Below are positions 1 to 12,800 of a stretch of 64,000 nt of DNA, piece after piece; the stretch's first letter is position 1, and the number at the start of each line of letters is the position of its first letter. Source of the DNA: Pegea sp. RAD2-039. Its lineage: Eukaryota > Chordata > Thaliacea > Salpida > Salpidae. The position numbers and the translations under genes are program-made. The stretch lies in the NCBI GenBank assembly GCA_034620365.1, contig JAQGEQ010000258.1:372001-436000 (forward strand). Direction: 5' to 3'. Under the pieces are notes generated by a model. The model made no database searches, was not told the origin of the DNA, and saw only the letters and a program-made list of their open reading frames with translations.

Positions 1-2615
1 ATTATGAAAAAGTTCTTATTAATCACAGTTTAAGTTTCTTTATCATGAATATAAAGTATTTCTTATTAATTAATGTTAAGTAATATTATTAGTAGTTATC
101 ATCTTTTGATTTTTATTGCACGAACAACAGCTTGTTAAATTAAAGCATTTTTTATCTTACAAATTTAATCCTAATACAATCATATAGTTTTATTCTAGAA
201 TATTTATTTGTGTATAGTGATTATAAAACCTCATAGTAGATGTTACAGTTACAATTGTTACAATTCTTTATTCAAATAAAACTTAACAACCTTTTTAGTG
301 ATTGTAGTAAATAGATTTATCAAAATTGTTATGAAGATTATAACATGATAAAAATATGAATTAACATGACATATACATACCATAAAAACATTGGCATTAA
401 AACTTTTATTTTTAAACAATAGGTAAAAAAATCAAACAGTTTATGTCAAGATTTCAGGAAACCAATTTAATTATATGAAAAAGACGATTGTTTTTATTGT
501 TAGTGCGTATCATTCGGCTTTATAAAGTAATTTCTTTGTTATGGTACTATAAGCTCTTAATGATGATATACATTTCACAATCTGACCATCAAGCAATATA
601 TTTGCTATAAAATTGTAGGCATAGTATTTAAGCTAAAGTTGCTTGATATAAATTATAATTTCTTATTAAGAATTAAACCGAAATTTTAATTTTGTAATTA
701 ATAGTTTAGTATTATACTAATAAATATGCTGAAAATCACTATTTGCCTGGCTTTTCAAAGTTTATTTATGAAATTACCAATAAACTTTAAAAATATTTTA
801 AATACAATTATATCTAAGTTATCATAAAGTCACTTCTACGTTTTATAAGATATTTCAAAGAAAAAAGTATAAAGAAAGAAAGTTTATCATACTTTACTTA
901 TGTTTATTAATTTTATTTGTTAGATAATATAAAAATCTAATAAGAAATATTTACCGAAAAAGTCTTTCTTAACAGGATCAATAGTGTGTTGTCAAAAGCT
1001 TTTACAAATATACTACATAAAACTTTTGATTTATCTAACTTGATTGGTGTATTTGCAGTGAATTCTATCGTCATGTCAATCGACTATTTTTATGGAGTTT
1101 AAACAATAGTGAGCATAGTGAGCATGTGCGATGAAAAATCAAAGTCATACTTCCTTACCTATAAATCGGTTTAAAAATGTAATAGTTTAATTTGTAGCAT
1201 TTATTTTCAGTTTTACTCAGTTTTTATAACTTAAAGACTTTAATAAGGGATCTTAGTATTTAAATATTTTTGGTTTTGTTGCTCAAAATCTTCTTAGATT
1301 TAACTTTCTGCTCAGTTAGATTTACAAGGATCTTGTGAACAGCTCAGCATCTATCTTAAATGATTATAATTTTATAAAAGACAAAAGTATATGCAACATT
1401 TGAAAAGTTAATCACCCATGAAAATATATAAACTTTACTGCTCAAAGTCTTTGATTTAGAAATAGTTTGATTGATGACTAAATCAAATATAACCGATGTA
1501 GAGTATTTAGTCTAAGAACAGGTCAACCGTAAAAAATTCTAAGTAAATCTCTGAATTTAAAATTCGGTTAAAATTTCTCTAGATATGAAGTTATGCAAAA
1601 ACAGTATAATACCTTTTGTAATATAAGATAATTACTAAATTCTAAACTGGCAAATAAAAAACGGCTTTTTTCATTAATTTTGGTGATTTGTATTTCTTAT
1701 ACTTTGAAATTTGTTTTTATATGGCTTTAAATTGCATTCATGTCATAGTTTCTAAAATACTTAATCTTTTATTACATTTTAAAACTGAAATCTAATCCCT
1801 CTGTAGGTGGTATAGTTTGGTTTTATCAAAATACTAGTCTCATAACAGCAGTTTATCGAAAAAGTTTTCTTTTCTTCGTGGAAGAATTCTTATTGAACAA
1901 ATCTGACTTTTATTTTCTAGTGTCAGTAAATCTTTTAAAATTTGGAGTGAGCTGTAAATCAAAGTTGTTGTCAAGGATGTTTCTCGAATGTTTCTGATTA
2001 GGATGTAAAAGAGTGGGTCGATTTACTTACTTTCAAAAACAGTTGATAAATGAAATCAAAAAGAAAATCAAAATCATATTTTTAGAGATATTTTCTCTTA
2101 CGCCAAGTTTGTGCTTTTGGTGCTTGTTGTAGTAGCATAAGTAGAAATAAATTTTTTATACTTAGTACTGTTTAACCTTAAAAAATATCTTTATTGTCTG
2201 CTTTTTTCGAATGAGTCCTATTTTTGCTTTACTTAAGAGTTGTATATGAACTTCTAGAAAACTAGACTTGAATTTAATTGCCTGGATTTCGTTCAATTTT
2301 GAAATTAAAATTATTCTTTAAAGTTGACAAATATCTCTTTTTTTGTATTTTTATATAAAATTTTTGGATTTTTGAAATCAATTTTAGATTTAATCTCATT
2401 AAAGAAAAAATCATAAAATTGGTTTCTTTTATAAGAGCAAAAAATATTATTATAACTTAATCTAATTCATGCAACGATTTCCTTATTACATCACTATTAG
2501 ACTTTGTTATGCAATAAAAATGAAAATATCAAAACTAGTCGTTTGAAATAAAAAATATTTCATTACAAATAATTTAAGAAGCATCCTATACCTCAAAAAA
2601 TGCTATAAATCAAAG
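1..2615. other. AT-rich stretch without a recognisable gene
   Basis: I see no open frame with coding character, no RNA gene and no repeat family here. A short direct repeat (gtgagcata / gtgagcatg) near 1111-1130 and many A/T runs are the only local structure. It most likely holds the 5' flank and promoter of the gene that starts at 2616. Confidence 0.6.
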
Positions 2616-5600
2616 ATGAATATAAAATCGTCAAGTTATATTGGTACAACTAATGAGTCGTATGAGGTATAAACATTTTTGTCTTAATAAAAGTAATGAA
2701 ACTTTAGTTTTAAGGTTTCAGAGCGTGAAAAAGAATCAAATTGGAAAGGTGAACCCAAAGAATTTAATTCTGTTCATCTAACCGATGGAATAAGTGAGAA
2801 CTATTTAAGAAGCTCTCATAACGAAGATGATAAAATTAGCCTACAATCAAAGTTACCTAGTTGCTTAAATAAAACAAAAATAATTTCGACTAACATTTTG
2901 ACAAACGAATATAAATCTGATTGTAGTCAAAAATATTCACGAAGTTTCTGTAAAGATGAAAGCACATTAATGAAAAACTCCTATTTTTCTCCTAATTTTC
3001 ATCAAATTCAAATGCTTGAGAGTGATTCTTACATTGGGGCCACATCGAATGAAGAAAACGAAATACCATCAGTTGCCTATCCAACATTTTCAGCGCAACC
3101 TTTTTCACATTTAGCAAGAGATGAAAGTCATGTTTACAAACATAAGTTACGAGGAAAGAAGAAGTATCAATACCGACCTGGTTATACACCTCAAATAATT
3201 CATCCTATTGATGAGGTTGATAGTCGAATTTCACAATCTTCTTTTGAAGATGAGAGCAAATGTTGTTCTTTTCTATGTGAGCTATACATAAGGTTTAATA
3301 AATCAATTCAGAAATGGTGGAAGACGAAAACTGATAAGGATGGAAACCCCCTACCCTTTTCTATTAATAGAAAGTATTTCTGTTCTACATTTGGAGTTTT
3401 TAAAATATTTCAAATGGTAAAAAAATCGAAATTAGGATTTAGTAAATATTTTTTAACTATATTTTAATAATATTGTCGTAAAGTTAATATTCAAAATCAT
3501 TTGATTGTACTAACTTCTAAGATTTCTATTCAGAAAATGTTGCTTATAGCGGCAATATGCGCTATAACAATTGTTTGGAACGAAAAATCGGTTTCTTATA
3601 TCAATCATATCTTTATTGTTGGAAGTTTTCTGAACTTCTTTTCGGTCTTTACCTTATTTTTTTCAATAATTTTCAATTTATACCAACGATGGTTTACTTT
3701 TTCAGATTTTTATGCAATGGTAAGCTTTTTATAAATTTAGAATCTAGCTGTAATATTCTTCATTTATGAAAATCTAAAATTATAAAATGTAAAACTTCTT
3801 ATAACATCTTCATATCTTCTAGCATCATTTTAAAAACATTTTAAATTATATTTGAAAGGAAAAAGTCTATTACTATATAGCTACACCTGTGATAACAATG
3901 TTAACTTTTCTATTACTTGGATCAACTTTTAGCTATTCAATGATTGCAACTTTTGTAAGTAATTACATCAACCTTAAACTCAAATATTATTTTCATTTTT
4001 ATTTTAAAGTTTTTTGGATTGATATGCATCTCACTGTTTCTGGCTAATATGTGTTTGCTGGCGAGTTCTTATTCAAATAAAAGCAAAGCTAAACAAAGAA
4101 AAATGTCTGTAAAAGATACTTCAGAAACGTCTTTAAACAATGAAGAGACAAATCTGAAAGAAGGTGATGAAAGTAAGACTTCTGTAAAAGAAAGCAATCT
4201 GATGATCGCTCAAAATAAGCCCAAGGGATTCTTCCACGAGACTGAAACATCAAGTATTAAAGATATCAATGAAATATCCACTATTCAATCGAAAAAGATT
4301 GAATCTTTACAAAAACTTTCGAATTATGAAAGTGAAAGAAGAAAATTGAAAGTTGGAGATGCTACAAAGTGGGCTAAAGAGTCTGCAGAGGAAGATATTG
4401 CCACAAAATCTCTTGAAATTGGAAAACAACTGATGAAAGCTTCACAAGATGCAATAAAAGATGTTTTGAATGAAATAGGGCCTGATGACGTCATACAAAG
4501 ACTTCTTGAAGCTTTTCCACAATCTGAAACTTTTAAAACTAGCGATGCAAAACTAAGAGCCACGCTCGAGAACACCCCGCATCAAATCTTCATCAACGCT
4601 ATCAGATCGCATCCATCCTCGCGAGTTGATGACGCAGTTTGCTTCAATACACTTTATAACATCCACAAAGCGATCTCAGCAACGAGATTGCATCAACTTT
4701 CAAAGGATGTAGCAAATGATCTAATTTTGATCTTTATTCATTGGAGCCCAGAAGTTCTTCTCAAAGGTCTTCGGTTAGTCTCACCGGAAGCAGTCTTTTC
4801 TGCACTTCGAGAAGTTCGGGTGGACATCGTGAAATTAGCCATGAAAATCGATTCAATCGACTCTTACCGTTTCGCGCTTTCTTACGCAACACCAAGTGAC
4901 GTCAGACACTTTATCGAGAAGCTACCATCGCATGTTCTTGTTTGTGCATTACAACAAACGCCAATTGAGATTGTTTGGGGCGCTTTGGAACGCTTTTCGC
5001 GTAATAGTCTTCACAAAGCATCACACGTTTGTGACACTGCATCAAAAGCTGATACATCAAATCTCGAAGACTCGATGACAGAATCAAAAAGAAGTGATTT
5101 GCTTGTAGATGATTCTAAAGAGAATCTTGAGATTTCAGATAACAAAGAAATGTTTAAAGATTCTGAAGTAATTTCAGAAGACTCGTTATCAAGTCTTCCC
5201 GATGCGCCGGAAGATTTCAAAAAAGATTCTTCGTCAACTTCACTGGAAGTTACGAATAGAGATTTAAGTGGAGGTAGAGATTTAGAAAACTTCTTAATTA
5301 TTTTCGCCCTTTTTTCTTCTGATTCTTATTCTACTAATTTTTCAGAAAAATTTACCTCAAAATTTGATGAATGTCTTACAGAAGAATCAAGTAATCCAAA
5401 AGAGCAATCTAGTTATCCATCAATTGAGGTTCTAGATGATCTTTCAAAGAAATCAGATGTTGATCCTTGTTTAAAAAGTGAAGATGAAGATATGTGTTCT
5501 GGATCACAAGCATCTTGTATTCAAGTTAATGAACCCATTGAAGTTACCTCTGAACTTCATCAATTAGACAAGAGTCCTCACTTGATGGAACCACAGAGCT

Positions 5601-7105
5601 TATCACAACACTCTTTTCGACCAATCAAAAGTTTGCATAAGATTGAGGAAAAGAAAGTGGACAGCTTCACTCAGACATATGATCTTTTGGAGAAAGAAGA
5701 TAAGGAGGAAAAGATCATAAATAATTTAGAAGAAGCAAAGAAGATGTGCGAAGGAAAGATTCGTCTCTCACCTTTTTTGACAAATGATAAAAACGAAAAG
5801 ATGAACTCAGTGGAAATGATAAAAATCTTAAAGAAGAAGATGCATGTGTCTTGCTCTATTACCTCTAAATCAAGTCCTCCTTCTGTTAAAGAGGCATCAA
5901 TTGATATAAATGAAGAAGAAGAAGAAATAAAAAAAGAAGATACTGCGAGATACAAATCAGAAGATGAAGATCAGAAGATTATATCAACATTTGATCTTTT
6001 CTCATCATCCAATCATTCAAACGATCTGAGATCGGATCCTGACCATTTGAAACCTAACAGCCGCAGCTTCGAGACAACTCCAGCGGAGGCTTGCTTCGAT
6101 CTTGGACTTGTGAGGTTTCCCGAAGCTTCCGAAGCTCCATCTGTAGATCAGTCGGCTCAGAAGGTGAAAAGCGAAAAAGGCGACAATCAAAATCTCACAA
6201 AGAGTGATGTCACTAGTGACGTCATCAATGATCAGAAGCAAGATTTAAACTTATCGATGAAAACCACCTCTAAAAGTTCGAAACAATCACAAAAAATCGC
6301 GCCCAGACAGCGAAAGATCTTCAAAGTCCCGATTACATCATCATTAAGTGATGATGAAGATCTACTTCCAATCTTGACTTCCATCAACGCGATACAGCCA
6401 TCACGTCATCACTTAGCAACCATCGATTTAAATCGCGATCAAAAATCGAAATCGTCGCTTCTTGAAAGTGTCAATGAAACTTTAAAAACGAACCTTCGCG
6501 AGGCGGAGAACCAATCAATGACGTCATTGAGTACCATCAGCAGCTTCTCAGATTTCATTTCTAACTTAAACGCTCCTTTAAACCAATCAGCAGCCGCCAC
6601 GTCATCAGCAGCTGATCTTCACTTGAATTTCTCTGAAACAGATCAAGATGAAATGTTGAATGCTGAATATTTAAATCCAGCAAATTCGGTTGAGACCTCC
6701 GAATTTGAATATCAGTATCTTGTAAATTACGATGATGGCTTCGGTCCGTTTCCATTGGTCACTCGTGCCCAAATCTTCGATGACGAGCTTTCGACGTCAG
6801 ATGATGACGTCATTGATTCTAGATTTTCAATTATTTCTGCTGGATCTGTTTGTAGAAATGTTTTGAATAAGATTTATTTTACTGTTGGTGGTTTGTTGGG
6901 TAGTAACAAAAGTTATCGAGATACAAAGTCAGAAAAGTTTGTAGAAGAAAATTCTAATCTTGTTGTTAGTGATACACATGATCAGATTATAAAAGATGAA
7001 GATCAACAAACTCAGCACGATAAATCTGAGTTTTGTGAACCCCTTATAAGCTCATCAGAGGATTCTTTTCATTCAACTCTTTCTAAAAATATAGATGATG
7101 TTTAG
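2616..7105 (+). CDS. MARVEL-like four-helix membrane protein with 12-residue helical repeats and a long acidic tail
   Basis: Five exons, all joined in phase 0: 2616-2666, 2715-3416, 3534-3719, 3859-3954 and 4010-7105 (about 1376 aa). The N-terminal 250 residues are polar. Four hydrophobic helices follow: one starts exon 3, a long one is in mid exon 3, one fills exon 4, and one opens exon 5 (ending ANMCLLASSYS). The lead-in FCSTFGVFKIFQM and the helix order resemble MARVEL domains of vesicle and junction proteins. The cytoplasmic part starts with a helical region, then seven 12-residue units (4745-4996), then about 700 acidic, Ser-rich, probably disordered residues. The start at 2616 is inferred from a short exon with a good GT donor. 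I know no family with this whole architecture; MARVEL is inferred, and the four helices and repeats are seen directly. Confidence 0.72.
4745..4996 (+). repeat. Seven tandem 12-residue (36-bp) helical units inside the membrane protein
   Basis: The frame divides without any gap into seven units of 12 codons: SPEVLLKGLRLV, SPEAVFSALREV, RVDIVKLAMKID, SIDSYRFALSYA, TPSDVRHFIEKL, PSHVLVCALQQT and PIEIVWGALERF. A turn position (S/T/P-P/x-E/D) is followed by a hydrophobic pattern. A possible eighth unit, VANDLILIFIHW, lies directly upstream at 4709-4744. The pattern recalls the right-handed superhelix of the MgtE N-domain, where each short helix is also about 12 residues. The DNA copies are diverged, so this is an old protein repeat and not a young satellite. 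Confidence 0.75.
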
Positions 7106-7872
7106 GATTTGCTTTAATCTTTAATCTTCTCAATTATTAGCTTCTAATTAAAAAAAAATCAGAAAAGTATTTCTCTGTTTTATCAAATGAAATAATTATC
7201 TTTTAGAGTTACTTTTCAAAATTAAGTTCTATCTTTGTTTATGAAGTAATTAAGTGAATCAAATAATTTTTTTGTAAATTGAGTTTTGATCGTAAAGCTG
7301 TAATCAATTTGCACAGCTGCTGAGGAGTTTTGATGTAAATTTATAAATTAATATTTTACTGACAGATTGTAAAGCCTGCCTAAGTAAAAACAAAGTTTTA
7401 ATTTAATAATATTTGAAATAGATAACTCATTGAAAAACCAAGGTTAGTTTTAATTGAGAAAACTTATGATTCCTTTTTTATTGCAATCAGTTTTGTATTT
7501 TATTGAAATTATAATAATAATTATTATAAGGCCTGCTTTGGCCGAGTACGCTCATGCTGATATACAATAAAATACTTTTAAAGCATAAAATATTGTATAA
7601 CTATTTATAAATGAATTAAAATTAAAATGTAAATTTTGCTGAAATAATTTTACTAAGAAAGTAGAATTAAAGATCGTTTAAAGTTATAACTTTAAAGATA
7701 TGCATATTTGAAATTTTAAAATTGATTCTAGATTAAGTTTTAGTGAAACGACTGAACTGTATCATAACAAAGACAAAGATAATTATTTGACATTAATGAT
7801 GTCATAATAATCAAATTCAAATTAAATTTATCGAATGAGAATAAATAAAAAATTGTATGGAACTTTGTCGAG
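7106..7872. other. Spacer and 3'/5' untranslated region
   Basis: No coding frame is visible. A near-palindrome of A/T (arms TTATAATAAT / ATTATTATAA, around 7508-7528) sits beside a GGCC pair. An out-of-frame ATG at 7857 opens a 10-codon frame that ends at 7889 and overlaps the start of the next gene. Confidence 0.5.
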
Positions 7873-8619
7873 ATGCCTTTAAAACGTGAAGATTGGGAAG
7901 AACTTTTACGTTTATCATCGATAACTACAAGAAATCCACAAGAGCAACAAAACCAAGTCGTAGAAACTAGTCAAGAGCATCACACAAGCGATGAAAAGAC
8001 TCAGAATAGACCTTCAAGTCGTTCAAGCAAACAACATTTAACTAGTCCCCAATTCAACAAAACTGAACAACTGTCTATCGGTTTGAGGCAATCATTACTG
8101 AAAGAAATCCGTCAGTCTCCAATGAAAATAAAGCCAAAGGTTTCTTTACAAGTGGTTGAAGAAGAGATAATAATTCCTTCTCTGCAACACGAAATCAACC
8201 AAAGCCGTTATACAACAACTAATGAATGGAGAATGAAGGCTGATAAGTTTTCTGATAAAACGGATTTCGTTGAAACACAAGAAGTAAGACAAAGCCATGA
8301 TGATGATGCTAAAATATCTTCGAAGGCTGTAAAAAGTCATAATTACAAAAAGAGTCAAGTAGTTGAAATCGATCCAGACAAAGCAACTGCCTCTGGTTGT
8401 TCTCTTAATGAATTAGTGATCCGAATCAAACTAACTCCACGCAAACCCAAAAGTCTGGATCCCCAAATGATCAACTTTCATAAACATCCTAACCAACCTT
8501 CATTAGAGAAAGAACTTAATCCAAACTGGTCCAAACATCAAAGACATAAAGAAGATCAAGATACTCAAAGTCAAATAGAAAATTTAAATGATTCAGACCT
8601 TTCTAGTGATGAAGATTAA
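7873..8619 (+). CDS. Small hydrophilic protein of unknown function (248 aa)
   Basis: This is a single exon with an ATG start and TAA stop. I do not recognise the product. It begins with a short helix-like segment (MPLKREDWEELLRLSS), then is rich in Gln, Ser, Lys and Glu with almost no hydrophobic core, and ends in an acidic DLSSDED tail. There is no signal peptide or membrane helix. The only cohesive part is around residues 170-200 (SLNELVIRIKLTPRKPKSLD). The composition suggests a mostly disordered, probably nuclear or cytosolic protein. It lies 767 bp after the MARVEL-like gene on the same strand. An overlapping upstream ATG at 7857 could reduce translation. The unbroken 248-codon frame in very AT-rich DNA and the codon quality are the main support. 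Confidence 0.65.
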   Translation: MPLKREDWEELLRLSSITTRNPQEQQNQVVETSQEHHTSDEKTQNRPSSRSSKQHLTSPQFNKTEQLSIGLRQSLLKEIRQSPMKIKPKVSLQVVEEEIIIPSLQHEINQSRYTTTNEWRMKADKFSDKTDFVETQEVRQSHDDDAKISSKAVKSHNYKKSQVVEIDPDKATASGCSLNELVIRIKLTPRKPKSLDPQMINFHKHPNQPSLEKELNPNWSKHQRHKEDQDTQSQIENLNDSDLSSDED

Positions 8620-9825
8620 TAATCCGATCTTCAAGATTATCAAATTTGTATTTTTTTCTATTTTTTCGCTTTTTATGAAGCGATTTATTTCAAAAGCTTC
8701 TTTTTTATATGTTTTGATTTTTACTTTGTCGCTCTTTTAAAAGATGCCATTTTTGATAAAACATAAGTAAAACTGAATTATAAAAAAATAATCGGAGTTT
8801 TATAAACATAATTTGTGATGATATTTCTAAATTCACTAATTTTATCAAAAAATTAATTTAATAAATTTGAAATGTATCTAGGTCAAGTAAATGTATAGAA
8901 AGTAAATATGACAGCATTTTTGAAAAGTTCTGTTTTCATTGAATTGCAATAAAAAAACTCAAAAAATGTTTTATTTTTTATTTTTTACCTAAATAAAATG
9001 TAGTTAAAGATACTTTGAGAAAAATCATTAAAACCATAAAAGCTTTATAATGATAAAGCTTTTTATAAACTCATTTTTACCACAGCCGGTGTAAAAAACG
9101 ATTTGCTTCAGAATTTATAAAGTATAGTTGCTTGCAACAACTTCTTTCCAAAATCATATCCTTAAAATGTTTGTAATATTTTAATCTAACGTATGTAAAT
9201 ATATAATATATTATACTATGAATATATAGTTTACCTGAAAGCCTTTTTAATTTCATTCAAAAAATCAAATGCAAAAACTAAAGGTGTATATACCCATATA
9301 AACCTGTCTCCAAACTATTTTCAGTGCATTCAACCGGAAATTGATTCATTCTTTAATGACCAGTAAACGTTTTTGCTTACAATATATAAAACATATTTAA
9401 AGCATTAAAAGTCAATTTTGTAAAAGACTTACACAACAGAATGTTTTACTTTTTTGGCGTTTATTGTCAGATTTAAAGTGAAAAAAGAAAGAAAAACTAA
9501 TTTGTTTTCTTTTTCGGTCTGATAAATTTTGTAGCTTATAAAAAAGCTTAAGTTATTATAGATAGATTAAATAGAGCAAAAATTCGTTGGTAATATTTCA
9601 ATTTTTGTTTGATACTTCATAAAGTTGTGTTTTTAAGCTGCTTTATAAGTTTTTCTTTTATATCTAGTTCGTAAATCTTAAAGTAATAATTGTTTAATAG
9701 AAAGTGTAAATAACATTCCTTAAGTTCTCAAGTTTTTTTTTATTAGCTTAAACATTGACAAATGTAATCTACAGATTTATTCAAATATTTTCTTGTTTAA
9801 ATTTTTCATTTTAAAGATTTATAGA
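8620..9825. other. AT-rich spacer before the protease gene
   Basis: No gene is seen. The only clear structure is the hairpin at 9038-9063, listed separately. Polyadenylation of the upstream gene and the promoter of the protease gene must both lie here, but I cannot place them. Confidence 0.5.
9038..9063. repeat. Perfect 11-bp inverted repeat with 4-nt loop
   Basis: AAAAGCTTTAT, loop aatg, ATAAAGCTTTT. The hairpin is perfect but A/T-rich and isolated, with no T-run or coding context, so no function is assigned. Confidence 0.55.
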
Positions 9826-12800
9826 ATGCAAAAATATATTTTTATTTTTTGCTTAATTATAATATTTCTATGTGAGGTAGAAGCCGGAAGAGGAAGTAGT
9901 AGAAGTAAGATCAATTAAGAGATTTTATTTTCAATCTTTATACTTTAAGCTAACAGATAGGAATTCAGTTTTTTCTTCTCGATCTTCGACTCGAACCTCT
10001 TTAACAGAATCTCGAACTTCAAGCGTTCGGTTTCTACCTTGGAGAGGAAAAGGTAGCTTCACGGTGAGTGCAGATGAACAATTTTAACATTTTTAGAATT
10101 TGCTTTAAAAATTTAAACAAAATAAGTTTTGCTCTTTTATTTCTTATTAAATTTTTTTTATAGTTGAAAAAATTGAATAATATTTATATAATTTTACAAC
10201 ATTTATACATTTTATAAATTTAATTTATCTGTTCCTTAAACTTTAAATAAATTTCAAATGACTTCGTTTATGAGAAAACTGAAATTAAACTTTCTAGGAA
10301 AAGAGTTTTAGAATTTAATTTGTTTAACTTTAGTTTTTTTAATGATATAGGGCGATATTCGATTGCATTGCCTTGAAAGAGGATGTAACAAGGGAGTCGT
10401 TCAAATTTATAACCGTGAAACGCGAAGCTGGGGGAATGTTTGTTACGACGGCTGGGGAAGAACCGAAAGCAAATTTTTATGCAACTATCTTCAATTCAGG
10501 TTCCAGTTATCTTTATTCTTCATTTTTATTTACAAATTTACAAAATATACAAAATGTTAGAATAGGTTCATGGAATCGAATAAACATTACTTGAATAAAA
10601 ACACTAAGTTAAAAATAAAAGAGATAAAAAAAAAATAAAAATCACAAAGATGTTTTATTCAGTGGGAGAAGCAAAACCAGAAAGATCAGAGTTCGTAAGG
10701 CTCCCTTTGAAGTTCAAAGTTCAACAAATGCTTGGGAGAGTGTGTCATGTAATGGTGACGAAACCTCATTTGCACAATGTACTGGGACTTCCTTGGACAG
10801 AGACAGGAGCTGCACAAGCAAATATTACGCAGTAGTTCAATGTCGTGGTTAGAACATTAGTAACTAACGTTTACAAGATCTCGATCAGAAGTAGATGTTT
10901 GATAACTTAACTTTTCGTGTCATGTTCATGTTTTCATCGAGTCTTAAATTTGTTTATTCATCTAGGAACTCGTATACCGACATTTTCTGAAGTTGAGTGC
11001 GATTCAACTAATGAGGTGCTTTGTCAAAACAGACAAAGTTGTATTAAAAGTAACTATGTTTGCGATGCTATGAGTGATTGCCCCTGGGGTACAGATGAAC
11101 AGAATTGCTCTGAAACAGGTTTGATAAAATTTTAAGCAGAGTTCAATTTAAAGTTAAGTTTTAATAAATATGAGATGATCATAAACACAATTTATTCCTC
11201 TTTTGATAATTAATGGTTTCCAACAGTTACAAAAATTTCATTTCAAAACAAAATTGTTTGAAGTTACGTAATAGGTGAGAATTCCTGATTTTAAATGTTT
11301 TCTGGGGATAATAACTTCATAAGTTTTTTGGGGTTAAAAAACTTTCAAAAAATGTGTTTACAAGTTGAAAGTTTCTTTTACTTCAGTGTTTTGCTGCTCC
11401 ATCATTATTGAGTAAATGCAAATTAATTCTCACTTACGTAACTAAATATTTCTTCGATTTTATTCAATTATTTCAAACTTATTTTGACCCTTAAAATATT
11501 AGTAATTTACATCAATAATGAAATCATATAGTTTAAAATGATACAAATATCAAATATCCGACAAATTAATGAAAAAGTTTTACAATTAATTTAGTGCATA
11601 CAAGTTGCTCGGAGAATAACTTTAATTGTGGAAGCTCGAACGGTGGTTGTATCGCCAAGAATTTTGTGTGTGATGGTGATAGAGATTGTATAAATGGACT
11701 TGATGAGGAAGGATGCAGTTAGTTGATCATATTTTTCTTCAGTTGACAGAAAAATCTATTTTTTCAAAGTTTTGGGTTTCATTTCCAACTACAGATAGTG
11801 TTTCTGTAAACCTTATGTAAGTTTATGCTGTTTTTAGGAAACTATTTGTCAGAATTTCGAAGATACAGAAATACAAAACTGAACGTCCTAAAATCTGAGA
11901 CTGGTTGGAGATATGTTTCACCTTTTGTGTGTGCCAAGAAATGTAGAGAAGAAAAAAGATTTAGATGTGTATCGTTTAATTATGACAAAGTTTGTAGAAT
12001 TACAATTGATAAACTCAACTATGTTAGAAAACAGTTTGTCTAATTTAAAGCCGATTTATTTTTGAAGCAAAGCAAAGAGTGTGATCTGTCTTCAAGAAAT
12101 GTTGGTTCAACAACTCAAAATCCTGCTATTACAAGAGAGAGTAATTGGGATTATTATGAGCTTCAAGATACTTGTAAGAAAGTTTTATAAATAACTAAAG
12201 TGAAAAGCTCGAAACTCTGATAAACTTTTTATAAGATTTAGGAACGAGTAAATTTGCTGCTGTATGCTAAATCAAAATCTTTTTATCTATTAGTTCTCTC
12301 AAATGGCAATTAATATTTTTATACGATATCATGTCGTTGTAGCTTGCAGTCATTTTACTTGTGGTGATGGAGTCTGTGTTTCGAAGGATCGTGTTTGTGA
12401 TGGAAAGCGTGACTGTTCCGCTGGTGAAGACGAACACAACTGTGGTACAACTATCCCTGTAACTGAAAGTAATGTTAAAATCTAAATATCAACCTTGTAT
12501 AAACATTACAGATAACATTTTTATAAACAAAAAACTTCTGACCACAATTCCATCAAAGGAAATGACACAACTTATTTTTAGGGATGCATTTCCGTCTATA
12601 CAGGATATTTTAGTTTCACAAGATCAACAATGACCTCAACCACATGAAACTTGTCACAAAAATTTTTCAATGTTGAAATCTTACGCAGAATATGAAGATC
12701 TTTATCCTGATGTCTTGTATGCGAGACTAGCTGGAGAATCAAATCCTCTCCTTGTTGAGTTTGAAGGTCGAATTGAATTGAGTACTCTCAGGGACTTTTC

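Noticed and set aside
1111-1180. Short frame MCDEKSKSYFLTYKSV as an upstream exon
   Set aside because: Only 16 codons, no fitting donor, and no partner that would join it to the gene at 2616.
5671-6755. Minus-strand frames opposite the long acidic exon (5671-5955, 6017-6241, 6561-6755)
   Set aside because: Antisense shadows of a coding exon; Ser/Phe-rich from the complement of Glu/Lys codons.
7508-7528. A/T palindrome near 7508-7528
   Set aside because: Made only of A and T in an AT-rich spacer; chance occurrence is likely and there is no second copy.
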